Shown here one piece after another: positions 42,143 to 50,759 of a stretch of 64,000 nucleotides of DNA. The notes beneath the pieces are model-generated. The model worked only from the letters and a program-made list of their open reading frames with translations, had not been told where the DNA came from and searched no databases. Source of the stretch: Mycobacterium sp. PSTR-4-N (GTDB taxonomy: Bacteria > Actinomycetota > Actinomycetes > Mycobacteriales > Mycobacteriaceae); contig NZ_JAKRFN010000027.1 of the NCBI RefSeq assembly GCF_022348085.1, positions 17,240 through 81,239 of the forward strand, in the 5' to 3' direction. The first letter of the stretch is position 1. Every line of letters starts with the position of its first letter. Position numbers and translations under genes: made by a program.

Positions 42143-43113
42143 CGAGCGCCGACAGCTTCAGTTTCCGTCGTGCCGTCAGCGGTCCCGCCTGCCACCGCCG
42201 AGCGGTGCGGGCCATCCATTGCCGCGATCAACAGAGCCAAATCTCGACGTCTCGACGAGGCCGGCCATCCAGCCCACGTCCGTCGCACGAGCGGCTCGCC
42301 AGCCAGCGGCATCCACAACAACGAGCTGGGAAAGCAATGCAGATATCCACGCGGAACCAGCGCGAACCGCCCACCCATGCTCAATTGGGCAAGCTTCACC
42401 TCCGGCACCTGGCCCCTGGCATCAGCAGTCTCTGCACCGGCCCCGATTCCGTGATTGCGGAGGACGGCCACCATGTGGTCATGCCATGTCGGACTGTCGG
42501 ACCTCGGGAAACCGAGCCACTGCAGACTCCCTAAGTCGTCCAACCGTAGGTCAGCCGTGCCCAGCCGCAAACGATGAGCTTGCTCGGTGGCTACCAGGAC
42601 ACCCAAGGGTTCCTCGGCGATAAGAGCGACATCGAGGTTCTCACCAGTAGGCCGCTCTCGTATAAGCGCTAAATCCAACGTGCCTCTCCTCAGCGCTTCC
42701 AGTTGAGCAGGACAGGGCAGTTGCGAGAGCTGGACAACCGTATTGCGAAAGCGTGAGGCCGCCAGCTTGGAGAGTGCATCGGTAAGCGGCTGGATCGTCA
42801 TCTCAGCAGGAACGGCGATCCGCAATGGAGCGCCGACATCCGGCGAGATGTTCGCCACCTTGGCTAGGACCGTTTCGAACCGGCCAATCAAGGTGCGTGC
42901 TTCACTCAGCAATACGGCCCCCGCCGCAGTTGGTGATGTCCCGCCTGGCCCCCTCACGAGCAGGCGCACATTGAGGGATTCCTCTAGCGCCGCGAGGCTT
43001 TGGGACACTGCAGGTTGGCTCACGTCCAGGCTGCGAGCTCCCGCCGACAGGCTACCGGCCTCAGCCACTGCGACGAACGCACGCAGATGCCGAATGTCGA
43101 TCCGCGGCTCCAT
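42139..43113 (-). CDS. LysR-family regulator
   Basis: The protein has 324 residues. HTH: IDIRHLRAFVAVAEAGSLSA, GARSLDVSQPAVSQSLAALE. The effector domain starts APLRIAVPAEMTIQPLTDAL. It converges on the GGDEF gene with a 4-bp 3' overlap and is divergent from the RraA-like gene at 43407, which it may regulate. The intervening 290 bp also holds operator 6. Confidence 0.88.
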   Translation of the reverse strand: MEPRIDIRHLRAFVAVAEAGSLSAGARSLDVSQPAVSQSLAALEESLNVRLLVRGPGGTSPTAAGAVLLSEARTLIGRFETVLAKVANISPDVGAPLRIAVPAEMTIQPLTDALSKLAASRFRNTVVQLSQLPCPAQLEALRRGTLDLALIRERPTGENLDVALIAEEPLGVLVATEQAHRLRLGTADLRLDDLGSLQWLGFPRSDSPTWHDHMVAVLRNHGIGAGAETADARGQVPEVKLAQLSMGGRFALVPRGYLHCFPSSLLWMPLAGEPLVRRTWAGWPASSRRRDLALLIAAMDGPHRSAVAGGTADGTTETEAVGAR

Positions 43114-43352
43114 CTAGCGATATACCCCTCCGGCGTCGTACCCGGCGTCTACTAGGGGTGCAAGGCGTAGGGCGGAGACACCTCGGTCGTAGAGTTGCAT
43201 CTGCAGGACCTCCTTAAACCTCGGGCCGCATGGTTTTCGCGTCTCGCCAAGGATCTGAGCTGTCAGCGGTGTCGTGACGTCCGAGTTTCATACCGGTGTT
43301 TGGATACGACGCCAGCCCCACGCTCCAGTATGAACGGCAGTTGCCGTGATAC

Positions 43353-43368
43353 TGTACCACTCCGTACA
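43353..43368. promoter_or_regulatory. TGTAC-N6-GTACA operator 6 (perfect)
   Basis: TGTAC-CACTCC-GTACA, 39 bp upstream of the GTG start of the RraA-like gene at 43407. Confidence 0.75.
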
Positions 43369-43406
43369 CTGTCGGCGCGGCCGCCATCTTTGAGGCAGGA
43401 GTACAA

Positions 43407-44075
43407 GTGTCAACGTCAAACCGAACCGAGATCCGTGAACGCTTCCTTCTAGTCGAAACCGCCAACGTCTCTGACGTATTGGATTCCATGGGGTTAACCA
43501 ATCGGGCCCTGTCGGCCGACTTTGTGCCGCGTTCGGGCACGCATTTGGCAGGCTGGGCTTACACGATCAGTGGCGATTCGATCAGCGGTGGCCCCCCGAC
43601 CGACGAACTGAAGGTGCAAGCGTGCGCCGGAGTGCAGGACGGCGACGTCACGGTGTGGTCGGGGTCCGGAAACGGCGCCTGTTACTTCGGGGAGTTGATC
43701 GCTCTGGGTCTTCAGTCGCTCGGCTGTCGCGGTGCCCTCGTGGACGGCGGAGTGCGCGATATAGCCTGGCTCGAGCAGGCTCAATTCAGCACCTTCTCCA
43801 CCTACCGCACGCCTATTCAGTCGATCGGGCGATGGCAGGTGCAGAGATGGGCCCAGCCGATCCTCCTTCCAGGGGCCAACGTTGAGGCTGTGACCGTTAG
43901 CCCCGGCGATTTCGTCCTCGGCGACATCGACGGGGTGGTGGTCATTCCTGCTGAGCATGTCCTGCAGGTCCTAGAGCGTTCAGAGGCGGTCACCGAGCGT
44001 GAGCGGGACATCAGGGTCGCCCTTCAACAGGGCATGAGTCTGCAAGACGCGATTGCGACCTTCGGCTCCATCTAG
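43407..44075 (+). CDS. RraA-family protein (HMG/CHA aldolase-like), copy 2
   Basis: The protein has 222 residues. It has TANVSDVLDSMGLTNRALSA, then GNGACYFGELIALGLQSLGC. The family motif GALVDGGVRDIAWLE contains the RD pair that binds metal and substrate. The C-terminus contains GDFVLGDIDGVVVIPAEHV. It is a canonical-length RraA-like aldolase and only distantly similar to copy 1 at 27.6 kb. GTG start follows GGCAGGAG. Its promoter carries a perfect TGTAC palindrome, so it is a putative regulon member. Confidence 0.88.
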   Translation: MSTSNRTEIRERFLLVETANVSDVLDSMGLTNRALSADFVPRSGTHLAGWAYTISGDSISGGPPTDELKVQACAGVQDGDVTVWSGSGNGACYFGELIALGLQSLGCRGALVDGGVRDIAWLEQAQFSTFSTYRTPIQSIGRWQVQRWAQPILLPGANVEAVTVSPGDFVLGDIDGVVVIPAEHVLQVLERSEAVTERERDIRVALQQGMSLQDAIATFGSI

Positions 44076-44180
44076 CAAAACATCTGCGTAACAACCGATT
44101 CAGACATAGCAACGCTTGGGACCCGCAGGATGCTCGAAACGTCGACGTGCGCCTCGCCAGACGTCCATAATCGCACGATC

Positions 44181-45029
44181 ATGGTTACCGCATTCGTGCT
44201 TTCCGGAGGGGGGAGCCTGGGCGCGGTACAGGCGGGGATGCTCCTCAGTTTGTTCGAGGCGGGCGTCACGCCGGACATGGTCGTCGGCACGTCAGTGGGC
44301 GCATTCAACGGAGCGTGGGTAGCGGCCCGACCCGATGTCGCCGGAACCAAGGATCTAATCGGTGTGTGGCACTCATTGTCCAAACGAGACGTGTTTCCCA
44401 CCCGCCTGAGTACCAGCGTGCTCTGCATCCTCGGGCGACGCCGACACTTCGCATCCGGTGACGGATTACGACGCATCCTTGATCAGCACCTACGCTTTCA
44501 GCTACTCCAGGACGCCCCCACGCCGTTTCATTGCGTGGCAACCGACGTGCTGTCAGGGGAAGATGTGCTGCTCTCGTCGGGAGATGCGGCCGACGCCATC
44601 GCCGCAAGTGCGGCCATACCCGCGATCCTTCCGCCGGTGTGTATCGACGGCCGGGACCTGATGGATGGTGGCGTCGTCAACAACACCCCGCTGTCGCATG
44701 CCGTGGGACTCGGCGCCGACGTCATCTACGTGTTGCCAACCGGCTACGCGTGCGCTCTGCGATCTGCACCCAAAGGCGCGATGGGTTTGGCAATGCACGC
44801 AATGACGATCGCGATCAACCAGAGGCTCGCCAACGATGTCGACCGCTTCGAGGGCGCCGTCGACATCCGTGTGATCCCACCGCTGTGCCCGGTTCGCGTG
44901 GCGCCAACGGATTTCTCCCAGGCCGCGTCGCTGATCGAACAGTCCCACGCCGCCACCCATGACTGGCTGCGGCGCGCACATAGTGCGGTGGGGCAGGCCT
45001 CTCTGTTGGAACCGCACCGGGACAATTGA
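44181..45029 (+). CDS. Patatin-like phospholipase
   Basis: The protein has about 282 residues. The oxyanion loop is FVLSGGGSLGAVQAGML. The nucleophile elbow is VVGTSVGAFNGAW (GxSxG). The catalytic Asp is in DLMDGGVVNNTPLSHAV (DGG). This dyad defines bacterial patatins, which hydrolyse acyl esters of lipids. No signal peptide is seen. The frame is open back to 44130; ATG 44181 starts right before the first strand and is preferred. No operator nearby. Confidence 0.9.
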   Translation: MVTAFVLSGGGSLGAVQAGMLLSLFEAGVTPDMVVGTSVGAFNGAWVAARPDVAGTKDLIGVWHSLSKRDVFPTRLSTSVLCILGRRRHFASGDGLRRILDQHLRFQLLQDAPTPFHCVATDVLSGEDVLLSSGDAADAIAASAAIPAILPPVCIDGRDLMDGGVVNNTPLSHAVGLGADVIYVLPTGYACALRSAPKGAMGLAMHAMTIAINQRLANDVDRFEGAVDIRVIPPLCPVRVAPTDFSQAASLIEQSHAATHDWLRRAHSAVGQASLLEPHRDN

Positions 45030-45105
45030 TGACCCGTGCCACCGCCAAAGGCGCTGGACACCAACGGGTTACGATCCAAACACCGATGCCCACTGGTGGC
45101 GGCGA

Positions 45106-45780
45106 CTATAGGCCAGAGGGACGTCGAGGTGACCGGGCTCTTGGACCGTTCGCGTAGTCAGCCAGCTGTGCGCGCAGTCGAATCCGGCTCCTCGATAGGC
45201 GGGAAGTGACCGTTCCAAGTGGAATCCCCAGGAGGATCGCGGTGTCGGCATAGGTGAGACCCTCGACGCCAACGTGGTACAGCACTTTCTGGAACCCCTC
45301 CGGCAGCGACCGCAGTGCTTCTTCTATTCGGCGGTCGGACAGACCGTCCAAGGCCTCGTCTTCCGCCGAGCGCGCGAACCGTGCCGAACGAGAAGTAATG
45401 CCAACGATCCCGATATCAGCAATTGCAACGACGCTAAAGGCCTCTGGGCGCCGTTGCTTCAGCCGGTGGGAGCTGATCCAGCGGTTGTGCATGATCCGAT
45501 AGAGCCACGCCCTCAGATTGGTGCCAGGCTGGAAGCGGTCGAATCCCAGGAATGCGTTCATCATCGTGTCCTGAACCAAATCCTCCGCATCAACATCCCG
45601 GCGTGTGAGTCGCCGGGCCGAGCAGAGGAGCGCGGCACGATAGGGCAGGGCTTCACGTTCGAACCGCTCGGCAAGCGCCGGTGCCGACCCAGCTGGACAC
45701 CTGGCGTTGGGCGTATCTCGACCCCTGTGCCCCGGATTCGGCAGTGCCTCCGCGCCGTACTGAAGCGGTAGGTCTGTCAT
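45106..45780 (-). CDS. ECF-type RNA polymerase sigma factor
   Basis: The protein has about 224 residues. Region 2 spans ALPYRAALLCSARRLTRRDV, DAEDLVQDTMMNAFLGFDRF and NLRAWLYRIMHNRWISSHR. Region 4 spans EEALRSLPEGFQKVLYHVGV, EGLTYADTAILLGIPLGTVT, SRLSRSRIRLR. The sequence resembles the SigR/SigH oxidative-stress group. No HxxxCxxC anti-sigma (RsrA-like) gene follows, so its control is unclear. The open frame continues upstream to 45942, but ATG 45780 gives the normal length. The DUF417 gene lies 142 bp upstream on the same strand. Confidence 0.9.
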   Translation of the reverse strand: MTDLPLQYGAEALPNPGHRGRDTPNARCPAGSAPALAERFEREALPYRAALLCSARRLTRRDVDAEDLVQDTMMNAFLGFDRFQPGTNLRAWLYRIMHNRWISSHRLKQRRPEAFSVVAIADIGIVGITSRSARFARSAEDEALDGLSDRRIEEALRSLPEGFQKVLYHVGVEGLTYADTAILLGIPLGTVTSRLSRSRIRLRAQLADYANGPRARSPRRPSGL

Positions 45781-45922
45781 TGTGCCGAGATGCTCACGTA
45801 GTGGCCCGTCTTGCCTATTCCTATGTGTGACGACAATTGACTTTCCTTTATCGGACCGATGATCGCGTCTGTGTGCTGGGTACGTACACCTATTCACGCA
45901 GCGATTTGTTGGCACCGGTATG

Positions 45923-46453
45923 TCAGTGCGGTGTGTCTCCACGATCGGCAGTCATCGACGCACTCGGGGCGATAGCCTGTAGGGCGTCTGCGAGCGTCAA
46001 AATCGAGACTCCCAGTAGGACGATGTCCTTGATAAGGAACTGGCCGGTCATCGACAGGAGCGGGAATCCGCCGGCCGACGCCTCGCCCACTCCAGGAGTG
46101 GTGAAAAGAAAAGTCAGGGTGCTCACGAAGAGCAGAATTGCCAAGAGGCTCCCTGCCACCGAGATCGCAGGAAACCACGGCTTTACGACCAACAGTAGAG
46201 CGGTGACGATCTCGACGATGCCCAGCATCAGCGAAAAAGCGTCAACGCTGAACAGGTGATACATCCAACCCATGAAGGGACTATTCGACACCAAGGGTTG
46301 GATGTTCTGCGCCTCGTATGTGTGGAATTTCAGAATTCCTATCCACCCGATGACACCCGCCAAGCCGTAACGCGCGACGATATTGCCCACAGAGCTAACC
46401 GCAGACTCGGCATTCGACAATCTAGCCATGACGACTTTGATATCCGTAGCCAT
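45923..46453 (-). CDS. DUF417 (YkgB-like) membrane protein
   Basis: The protein has 176 residues and four membrane helices. Family text includes RYGLAGVIGWIGILKFHTYE, AQNIQPLVSNSPFMGWMYHL, MLGIVEIVTALLLVVKPWFP, FVSTLTFLFTTPGV and GQFLIKDIVLLGVSILTLA. E. coli YkgB/RclC of this family sits in a reactive-chlorine-response operon, which fits the redox content here. It may share a transcript with the ECF sigma gene downstream. A dead copy lies at 32.9-33.2 kb. Confidence 0.85.
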   Translation of the reverse strand: MATDIKVVMARLSNAESAVSSVGNIVARYGLAGVIGWIGILKFHTYEAQNIQPLVSNSPFMGWMYHLFSVDAFSLMLGIVEIVTALLLVVKPWFPAISVAGSLLAILLFVSTLTFLFTTPGVGEASAGGFPLLSMTGQFLIKDIVLLGVSILTLADALQAIAPSASMTADRGDTPH

Positions 46454-46718
46454 TAGTTATGCCTTCCGTTCTAGAATTTCGGGGACTGTATACGTCTAAT
46501 ATGCCTGAGTGGGGCACATCGTATTACTTTGGCGGATATGAACCGCATGTAAATGCACTTGCGACTGCCTTCAGGGCAAAAGATACACCGGAGCTATAGA
46601 GGGTGCGACCGCATGTCGGCTGATAGATGATCGTCTAGAAGTAGTGCTTTTACTTAGGTATCACATTCGCTTATGGCGGTTGTTTCATTCGGCGTTGCAT
46701 TTCAGAAAGAGCGCACAC
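46454..46718. other. AT-richer intergenic region
   Basis: No gene is seen between the convergent side of cutinase and the DUF417 start. The composition is markedly more AT-rich than its surroundings, with TATACGTCTAATATG near 46489 that could hold a promoter. No firm -35/-10 pair was assigned. Confidence 0.35.
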
Positions 46719-47456
46719 TCAAGCGGTCGGAGTCCGCGTCAGTGCACCAACGGCGAACTCCGCTGCCTCTACCGCCATCCCGTTGTCCTTGTAGGCGCTG
46801 TGTGCTGCGCGATCTCGGCCGCCGGGAGAACAAACCGGATCGCCTGTTTCGCAGAGCTGGATCGTCCTGGCCAGGTAGGGATTGCCGATGACGATGGGTG
46901 GTGCGTTGCGCTGGAAGAGGGCCATGAAACCGGCCCCTGGGGTCCCAAAGAGTGCCACCGCGGCGATGTGGTCAGCCATCGCCGCGGGCATGGGGCCCGT
47001 GATGCCGGTCGGGAGTTCATAGTCCACCGGGATCGTGTCCTCGAGGGTATAGCCGACCACCGCGGCACCCTGCGAGTAACCGCCGAGGACGATCTTCGTG
47101 CTCGGGCAGGTAGTCGCAACGGACTGGACCTTGTTGCGCACGTCGACGATGCCTTCGGCTGCGTGTTTAAAGTCGAGCGATGCAGGATAGTTCGCCGCGT
47201 ACACGTCCATGGACTTGCCGCCTAGGCGGTCGCTCACGGCGTCAACGAAGGCTTGCCCGGTCGCACCCACGCCTGGCTGTTCAAACGTCCCCCGAGCAAA
47301 AATCATCTGAACACTCGGACAGTCGGGTTCCGCTTCTGCGGTCCCAGTGGCCGGGGAAAATGGCGTGAGCATCGCAATGACGGAAAGGCCTGCGGCGGCG
47401 AACCTTCCGCAGGGTTTCGGTCGACTGCTGCGGTGTGCGGCGGCACTGATCATCAT
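46719..47456 (-). CDS. Secreted cutinase-family serine esterase
   Basis: The protein has about 245 residues. A signal peptide is visible: a basic start (HRSSRPKPCGR), a hydrophobic stretch AAGLSVIAMLTPF, and cleavage near GTAEAEPDC. The mature start CPSVQMIFARGTFEQPGVGA is typical. The nucleophile is in VLGGYSQGAAVVG (GYSQG), with Asp in CETGDPVCSPGG and His in RAAHSAYKDNG. It hydrolyses lipid or polymer esters outside the cell. ATG 47456 follows AAAGGAAC. Operator 7 lies about 240 bp upstream. A fragment of a relative is at 7.6 kb. Confidence 0.92.
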   Translation of the reverse strand: MMISAAAHRSSRPKPCGRFAAAGLSVIAMLTPFSPATGTAEAEPDCPSVQMIFARGTFEQPGVGATGQAFVDAVSDRLGGKSMDVYAANYPASLDFKHAAEGIVDVRNKVQSVATTCPSTKIVLGGYSQGAAVVGYTLEDTIPVDYELPTGITGPMPAAMADHIAAVALFGTPGAGFMALFQRNAPPIVIGNPYLARTIQLCETGDPVCSPGGRDRAAHSAYKDNGMAVEAAEFAVGALTRTPTA

Positions 47457-48060
47457 GATTGTTCCTTTGCAGATGTCGTATGCGTCGAGGCGTGGCATCA
47501 GGCGGCTGGGATCGACGGGTGCAAGCGAGTGGCGTTCGTGAACTTGAGAGGGTCGTGGTTACCGCCGTCCGCGGTCGCTTGTGAACCGATACGTGGGGAT
47601 GAAACGGCCTGCCGTTGCCTTGGTTTGACTGGTATGGCGGTCGCCTCCATCCGTGTCCTCGCTGGGCTTGCGGTACTCGCGATTCTGTACCGCGAACTGT
47701 ACTACGGGGTACATCCACTCGCCCGGTGGTGTGGCTGTCGCCATCGTCGATGAGATCGAGGCCATGATCGAGGTCGCCTCCCGATGTGAAAGGCATTGCG
47801 GCCAAGAAGATCCGAGAAGTCAATCGCCCGTAATCCGGCAACGTCACCCGTCGACACGAAGGCGGCTATGCCGAGTGGCACTGCGGTCTACCTTGGTGAA
47901 CACGTGAATGGCTCGCACGCCGACTGGGGTAAATCGCAAGGGTCGACGGGCACTGGTGCGCAGGGGCGCTGTGACGATCGAGACCTTTTGACTTGAAGTC
48001 CTTAACCGTTCGCCTCTTTGTGGCGGGGCGGCGCCTTTGGGTTGAAGGCAATGCCTGCAA
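47457..48060. other. Intergenic region with operator 7
   Basis: No supported gene. Overlapping open frames on both strands have no family similarity. It contains the perfect palindrome at 47698. Confidence 0.4.
47698..47713. promoter_or_regulatory. TGTAC-N6-GTACA operator 7 (perfect)
   Basis: TGTAC-TACGGG-GTACA, about 240 bp upstream of the cutinase gene on the minus strand. No nearer gene is seen, so the link to cutinase is tentative. Confidence 0.7.
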
Positions 48061-48798
48061 TCACCGGTATTCGGGGTTGGCAAATCCGAATCGTGAACCG
48101 GCATCCCACTCTGCGCGTTGATTGCCGTACGCGGGAACCCCACCGGCTGAGCGCAGCAACGATGCGATGTGCATCAGGTTGTAGGTCATGAAGGTGGTGT
48201 TGCGGTTGGTGAAATCGTTGTCCGGGCCGCCGGACCCTTCGTCGAGGTAGGAGGGGCCCGGCCCGGCCGGGCCAACCCAACCCGCATCCGCTTGTGGCGG
48301 AATGACGTAGCCGAGATGCTGCAGGCTGTAGAGAACGTTCATCGCGCAGTGCTTGACGCCGTCCTCGTTACCGGTGATGAGGCACCCGGCGACGCGTCCG
48401 TAGTAGGCGTACTGCCCAGCGTCGTTGAATAGTCCCGAGCAGCCGTAGAGTCGCTCGATGACCCTCTTCATCACTGAACTGTTGTCGCCAAGCCATATCG
48501 GCCCGACAAGGACGAGGATGTCGGCGGCGATGATGCGTTCGTAGAGTGCGGGCCAGTCGTCGGTGTCCCAGCCATGCTCTGTCATGTCTGGATAGACGCC
48601 GGTGGCGATGTCGTGATCGATGGCCCGTATCTCGTCCACGGCGACGCCGTGCTTTTCGAACAGGGCGCGACTGATGTCGGCCAGACCTTGGCTATGGCTG
48701 CGCTCAGGCGACTTCTTCAAAGTGCAGTTGACGAACATCGCCCGTAGGCCATCAAAGGCAGGTGCTGCGTCGTCGTCTGGCGTCGCGATCTCGTTCAC
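48061..48798 (-). CDS. Flavodoxin-fold NAD(P)H-dependent (FMN) oxidoreductase
   Basis: The protein has 245 residues. The core LRAMFVNCTLKKSPERSHSQ is the FMN-phosphate loop of FMN_red-type proteins. It is followed by ILVLVGPIWLGDNSSVMKRV (flavin ring loop) and a long insertion GCLITGNEDGVKHCAMNVLY. These enzymes reduce quinones, azo or nitro compounds, or act as WrbA-like electron-transfer proteins. The catalytic role is inferred from the fold. Operator 8 lies 55 bp upstream, so it is a strong regulon candidate. Confidence 0.85.
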   Translation of the reverse strand: MNEIATPDDDAAPAFDGLRAMFVNCTLKKSPERSHSQGLADISRALFEKHGVAVDEIRAIDHDIATGVYPDMTEHGWDTDDWPALYERIIAADILVLVGPIWLGDNSSVMKRVIERLYGCSGLFNDAGQYAYYGRVAGCLITGNEDGVKHCAMNVLYSLQHLGYVIPPQADAGWVGPAGPGPSYLDEGSGGPDNDFTNRNTTFMTYNLMHIASLLRSAGGVPAYGNQRAEWDAGSRFGFANPEYR

Positions 48799-48852
48799 GG
48801 TGAGGTTCCCGTCTCGCTAGGCTTGCCCAAAATTGGACTGTGTGCGGCAGAC

Positions 48853-48868
48853 TGTACTACGAGGTACA
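48853..48868. promoter_or_regulatory. TGTAC-N6-GTACA operator 8 (perfect)
   Basis: TGTAC-TACGAG-GTACA, 55 bp upstream of the flavodoxin-fold reductase start (minus strand). Confidence 0.75.
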
Positions 48869-49484
48869 CGGATGCGTCGCTGTTCGTGCCGGATGGACTC
48901 ACCAAGCCCGCCATGACGTTGCCATCTCCGATCCTGGTCTGTGGAAAGGGCTGCAGCCGTGTCCTTCCGAGCGGACATCCGTCGACCTCCGATGGAGGCG
49001 GCTGAGTCCCGCGGTAGCCATTGGGCTCTGCAGCGGATCTCGTGCGTTGGCTTGCCGACCGAGGGCCACCGACTGGGTTTTACGCGTCGTCGAAAACGTC
49101 AACGAGAGTCGAGAGCCCACCAAGATGACATGGCCGGGTGGACCGCAGATCGTTCTTCGGTGCTGGTGATGCTCGCACCCCCAAGGCCATGTCCGGGAAA
49201 GACAGAAAGATGTCGGACTGCCCGATGGTGAATTGCGTCCCGCCGTAGCTGACTGAGCCGCGGGCCGACGCCAGGGAAATCCCGGAAAACGTCAGGCTGA
49301 GCGCAGTCGAGCAGGGCCCGAGTCGTCGATCCGCCAGCCGCGTCGTGGATCCTGCGGTTCCGGAGCAGCTTTGGCCGCCAGGGACGTGATCTGGCGGCCA
49401 AAAGTGCAACCGCCAGGGTATTTGGCGATGATGATGCAGCGACGCGCTACTTTCGTGGTGGAGTTTCGACGCGCCGGCGGTCCG
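48869..49484. other. Stretch without a recognised gene
   Basis: Several overlapping open frames occur, for example minus 49080-49409 with FSGISLASARGSVSYGGTQF, but none matches a family. The area near 49330-49430 may be decayed sequence next to the pdxS remnant. Confidence 0.35.
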
Positions 49485-50270
49485 CTACCAGCCGCGCTCG
49501 GCGAGCCGATGAGGCTGCGCGATGTCCTCCACGTTGATTCCGACCATCGCCTCGCCGAGTCCGCGTGACACCTTGGCCAGCACGTCGGGGTCGTCGAAGA
49601 AGGTGGTGGCCTTCACGATCGCCGCGCCGCGCTCCTCGGGGTTGCCCGACTTGAAGATGCCCGACCCCACGAAGACGCCCTCGGCGCCCAACTGCATCAT
49701 CATCGCGGCGTCGGCCGGGGTGGCGATGCCACCGGCGGTGAACAGCGTCACGGGCAGCTTGCCAGCCCGCGCCACCTCGACCACCAGGTCATAGGGCGCC
49801 TGCAATTCCTTGGCCGCGACGTACAGCTCGTCCTCCGACAGCGAGGTCAACCGGCGGATCTCGCCACCGATCTTGCGCATGTGCGTCGTGGCGTTGGAGA
49901 CGTCTCCGGTGCCAGCCTCGCCCTTGGAACGAATCATGGCCGCGCCCTCGCTGATACGACGCAGCGCTTCACCGAGGTTGGTCGCACCGCACACGAAAGG
50001 CACGGTGAACTTCCACTTGTCGATGTGGTTGGTGTAGTCGGCCGGGGTGAGCACTTCGGATTCGTCGACGTAGTCGACGCCGAGGCTCTGCAGGATCTGC
50101 GCCTCCACGAAGTGCCCGATGCGCGCCTTCGCCATGACCGGAATGGTCACCGCCGAGATGATGCCCTCGATCATGTCGGGGTCGCTCATCCGCGACACCC
50201 CACCCTGAGCGCGGATGTCGGCGGGCACGCGCTCGAGCGCCATCACCGCGACGGCGCCCGCGGCCTCGGC
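49485..50270 (-). pseudogene. pdxS: pdxS, 5'-truncated at a recombination junction
   Basis: From about 50270 the minus frame reads EAAGAVAVMALERVPADIRA and QGGVSRMSDPDMIEGI. It continues to the normal C-terminus with MAKARIGH (Schiff-base Lys region), YVDESEVLTPADYTNH, CGATNLGEALRRISEGAAM, and GLGEAMVGINV. The first 40-45 residues, including the early catalytic Asp, are missing. Upstream is instead the start of a different gene (MTTPAPVLPAIPDDA, ATG 50316, with AGGAGA), in another frame. Translation from ATG 50246 is possible but would give an incomplete PLP synthase lyase subunit. No pdxT is present. Confidence 0.85.
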
Positions 50271-50338
50271 GGGCGTCGTCGGGGATGGCGGGCAGGACTG
50301 GTGCGGGGGTGGTCATGGTGGTCTCCTTCCGAAGGGAC

Positions 50339-50734
50339 TCAGGCAGCGTTGACGTAGGCGTGGTCGGTGAACAGCACCGCCGGGGCGGTGTGCACGCCGT
50401 GACCGGTGCTGGGCAGGTAGAACTCGGGCCGTTCGTGCGGGCGGTATACGACACGGGTGGGGTGGTCGATGGTGACCTCGCTCAGGCGGCCGGCGATCCA
50501 GGCGTGCACCTCGCGGGGTGCGCCCTGGGCGATGCGCTGCTGCGCGGTGAGGCCGACGTGCATGGCGCAGTCGAGCAGGCCGACGACCTCGGCGTGGGCG
50601 ACGACTTTGCCCTTGTGGGGACCGTCGAGAGCTTTGATCGACCAGGCGGCCTTGTGGAGGTTCTTGTACACCGCTACGCGGCGGGCGGCGTGGAAATCTC
50701 GGCCCTGCACGGGGTGAATGATGTTGGCGGTCAT
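50339..50734 (-). CDS. Hypothetical plasmid/phage-type protein
   Basis: The protein has 131 residues and begins MTANIIHPVQGRDFHAARRV, with VYKNLHKAAWSIKALDGPHK and a C-terminal RPHERPEFYLPSTGHGVHT. No family is assigned. It follows the PP-loop gene by 26 bp in the same direction, with AGGAG before the ATG, so it is in the same operon. Confidence 0.65.
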   Translation of the reverse strand: MTANIIHPVQGRDFHAARRVAVYKNLHKAAWSIKALDGPHKGKVVAHAEVVGLLDCAMHVGLTAQQRIAQGAPREVHAWIAGRLSEVTIDHPTRVVYRPHERPEFYLPSTGHGVHTAPAVLFTDHAYVNAA

Positions 50735-50759
50735 GGTCGCTCCTGACTGGCGTGGGTGG

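Noticed and set aside
47281..47847. 188-codon minus-strand frame overlapping the cutinase N-terminus
   Set aside because: It overlaps the signal peptide of cutinase in another frame and shows no recognisable domain.
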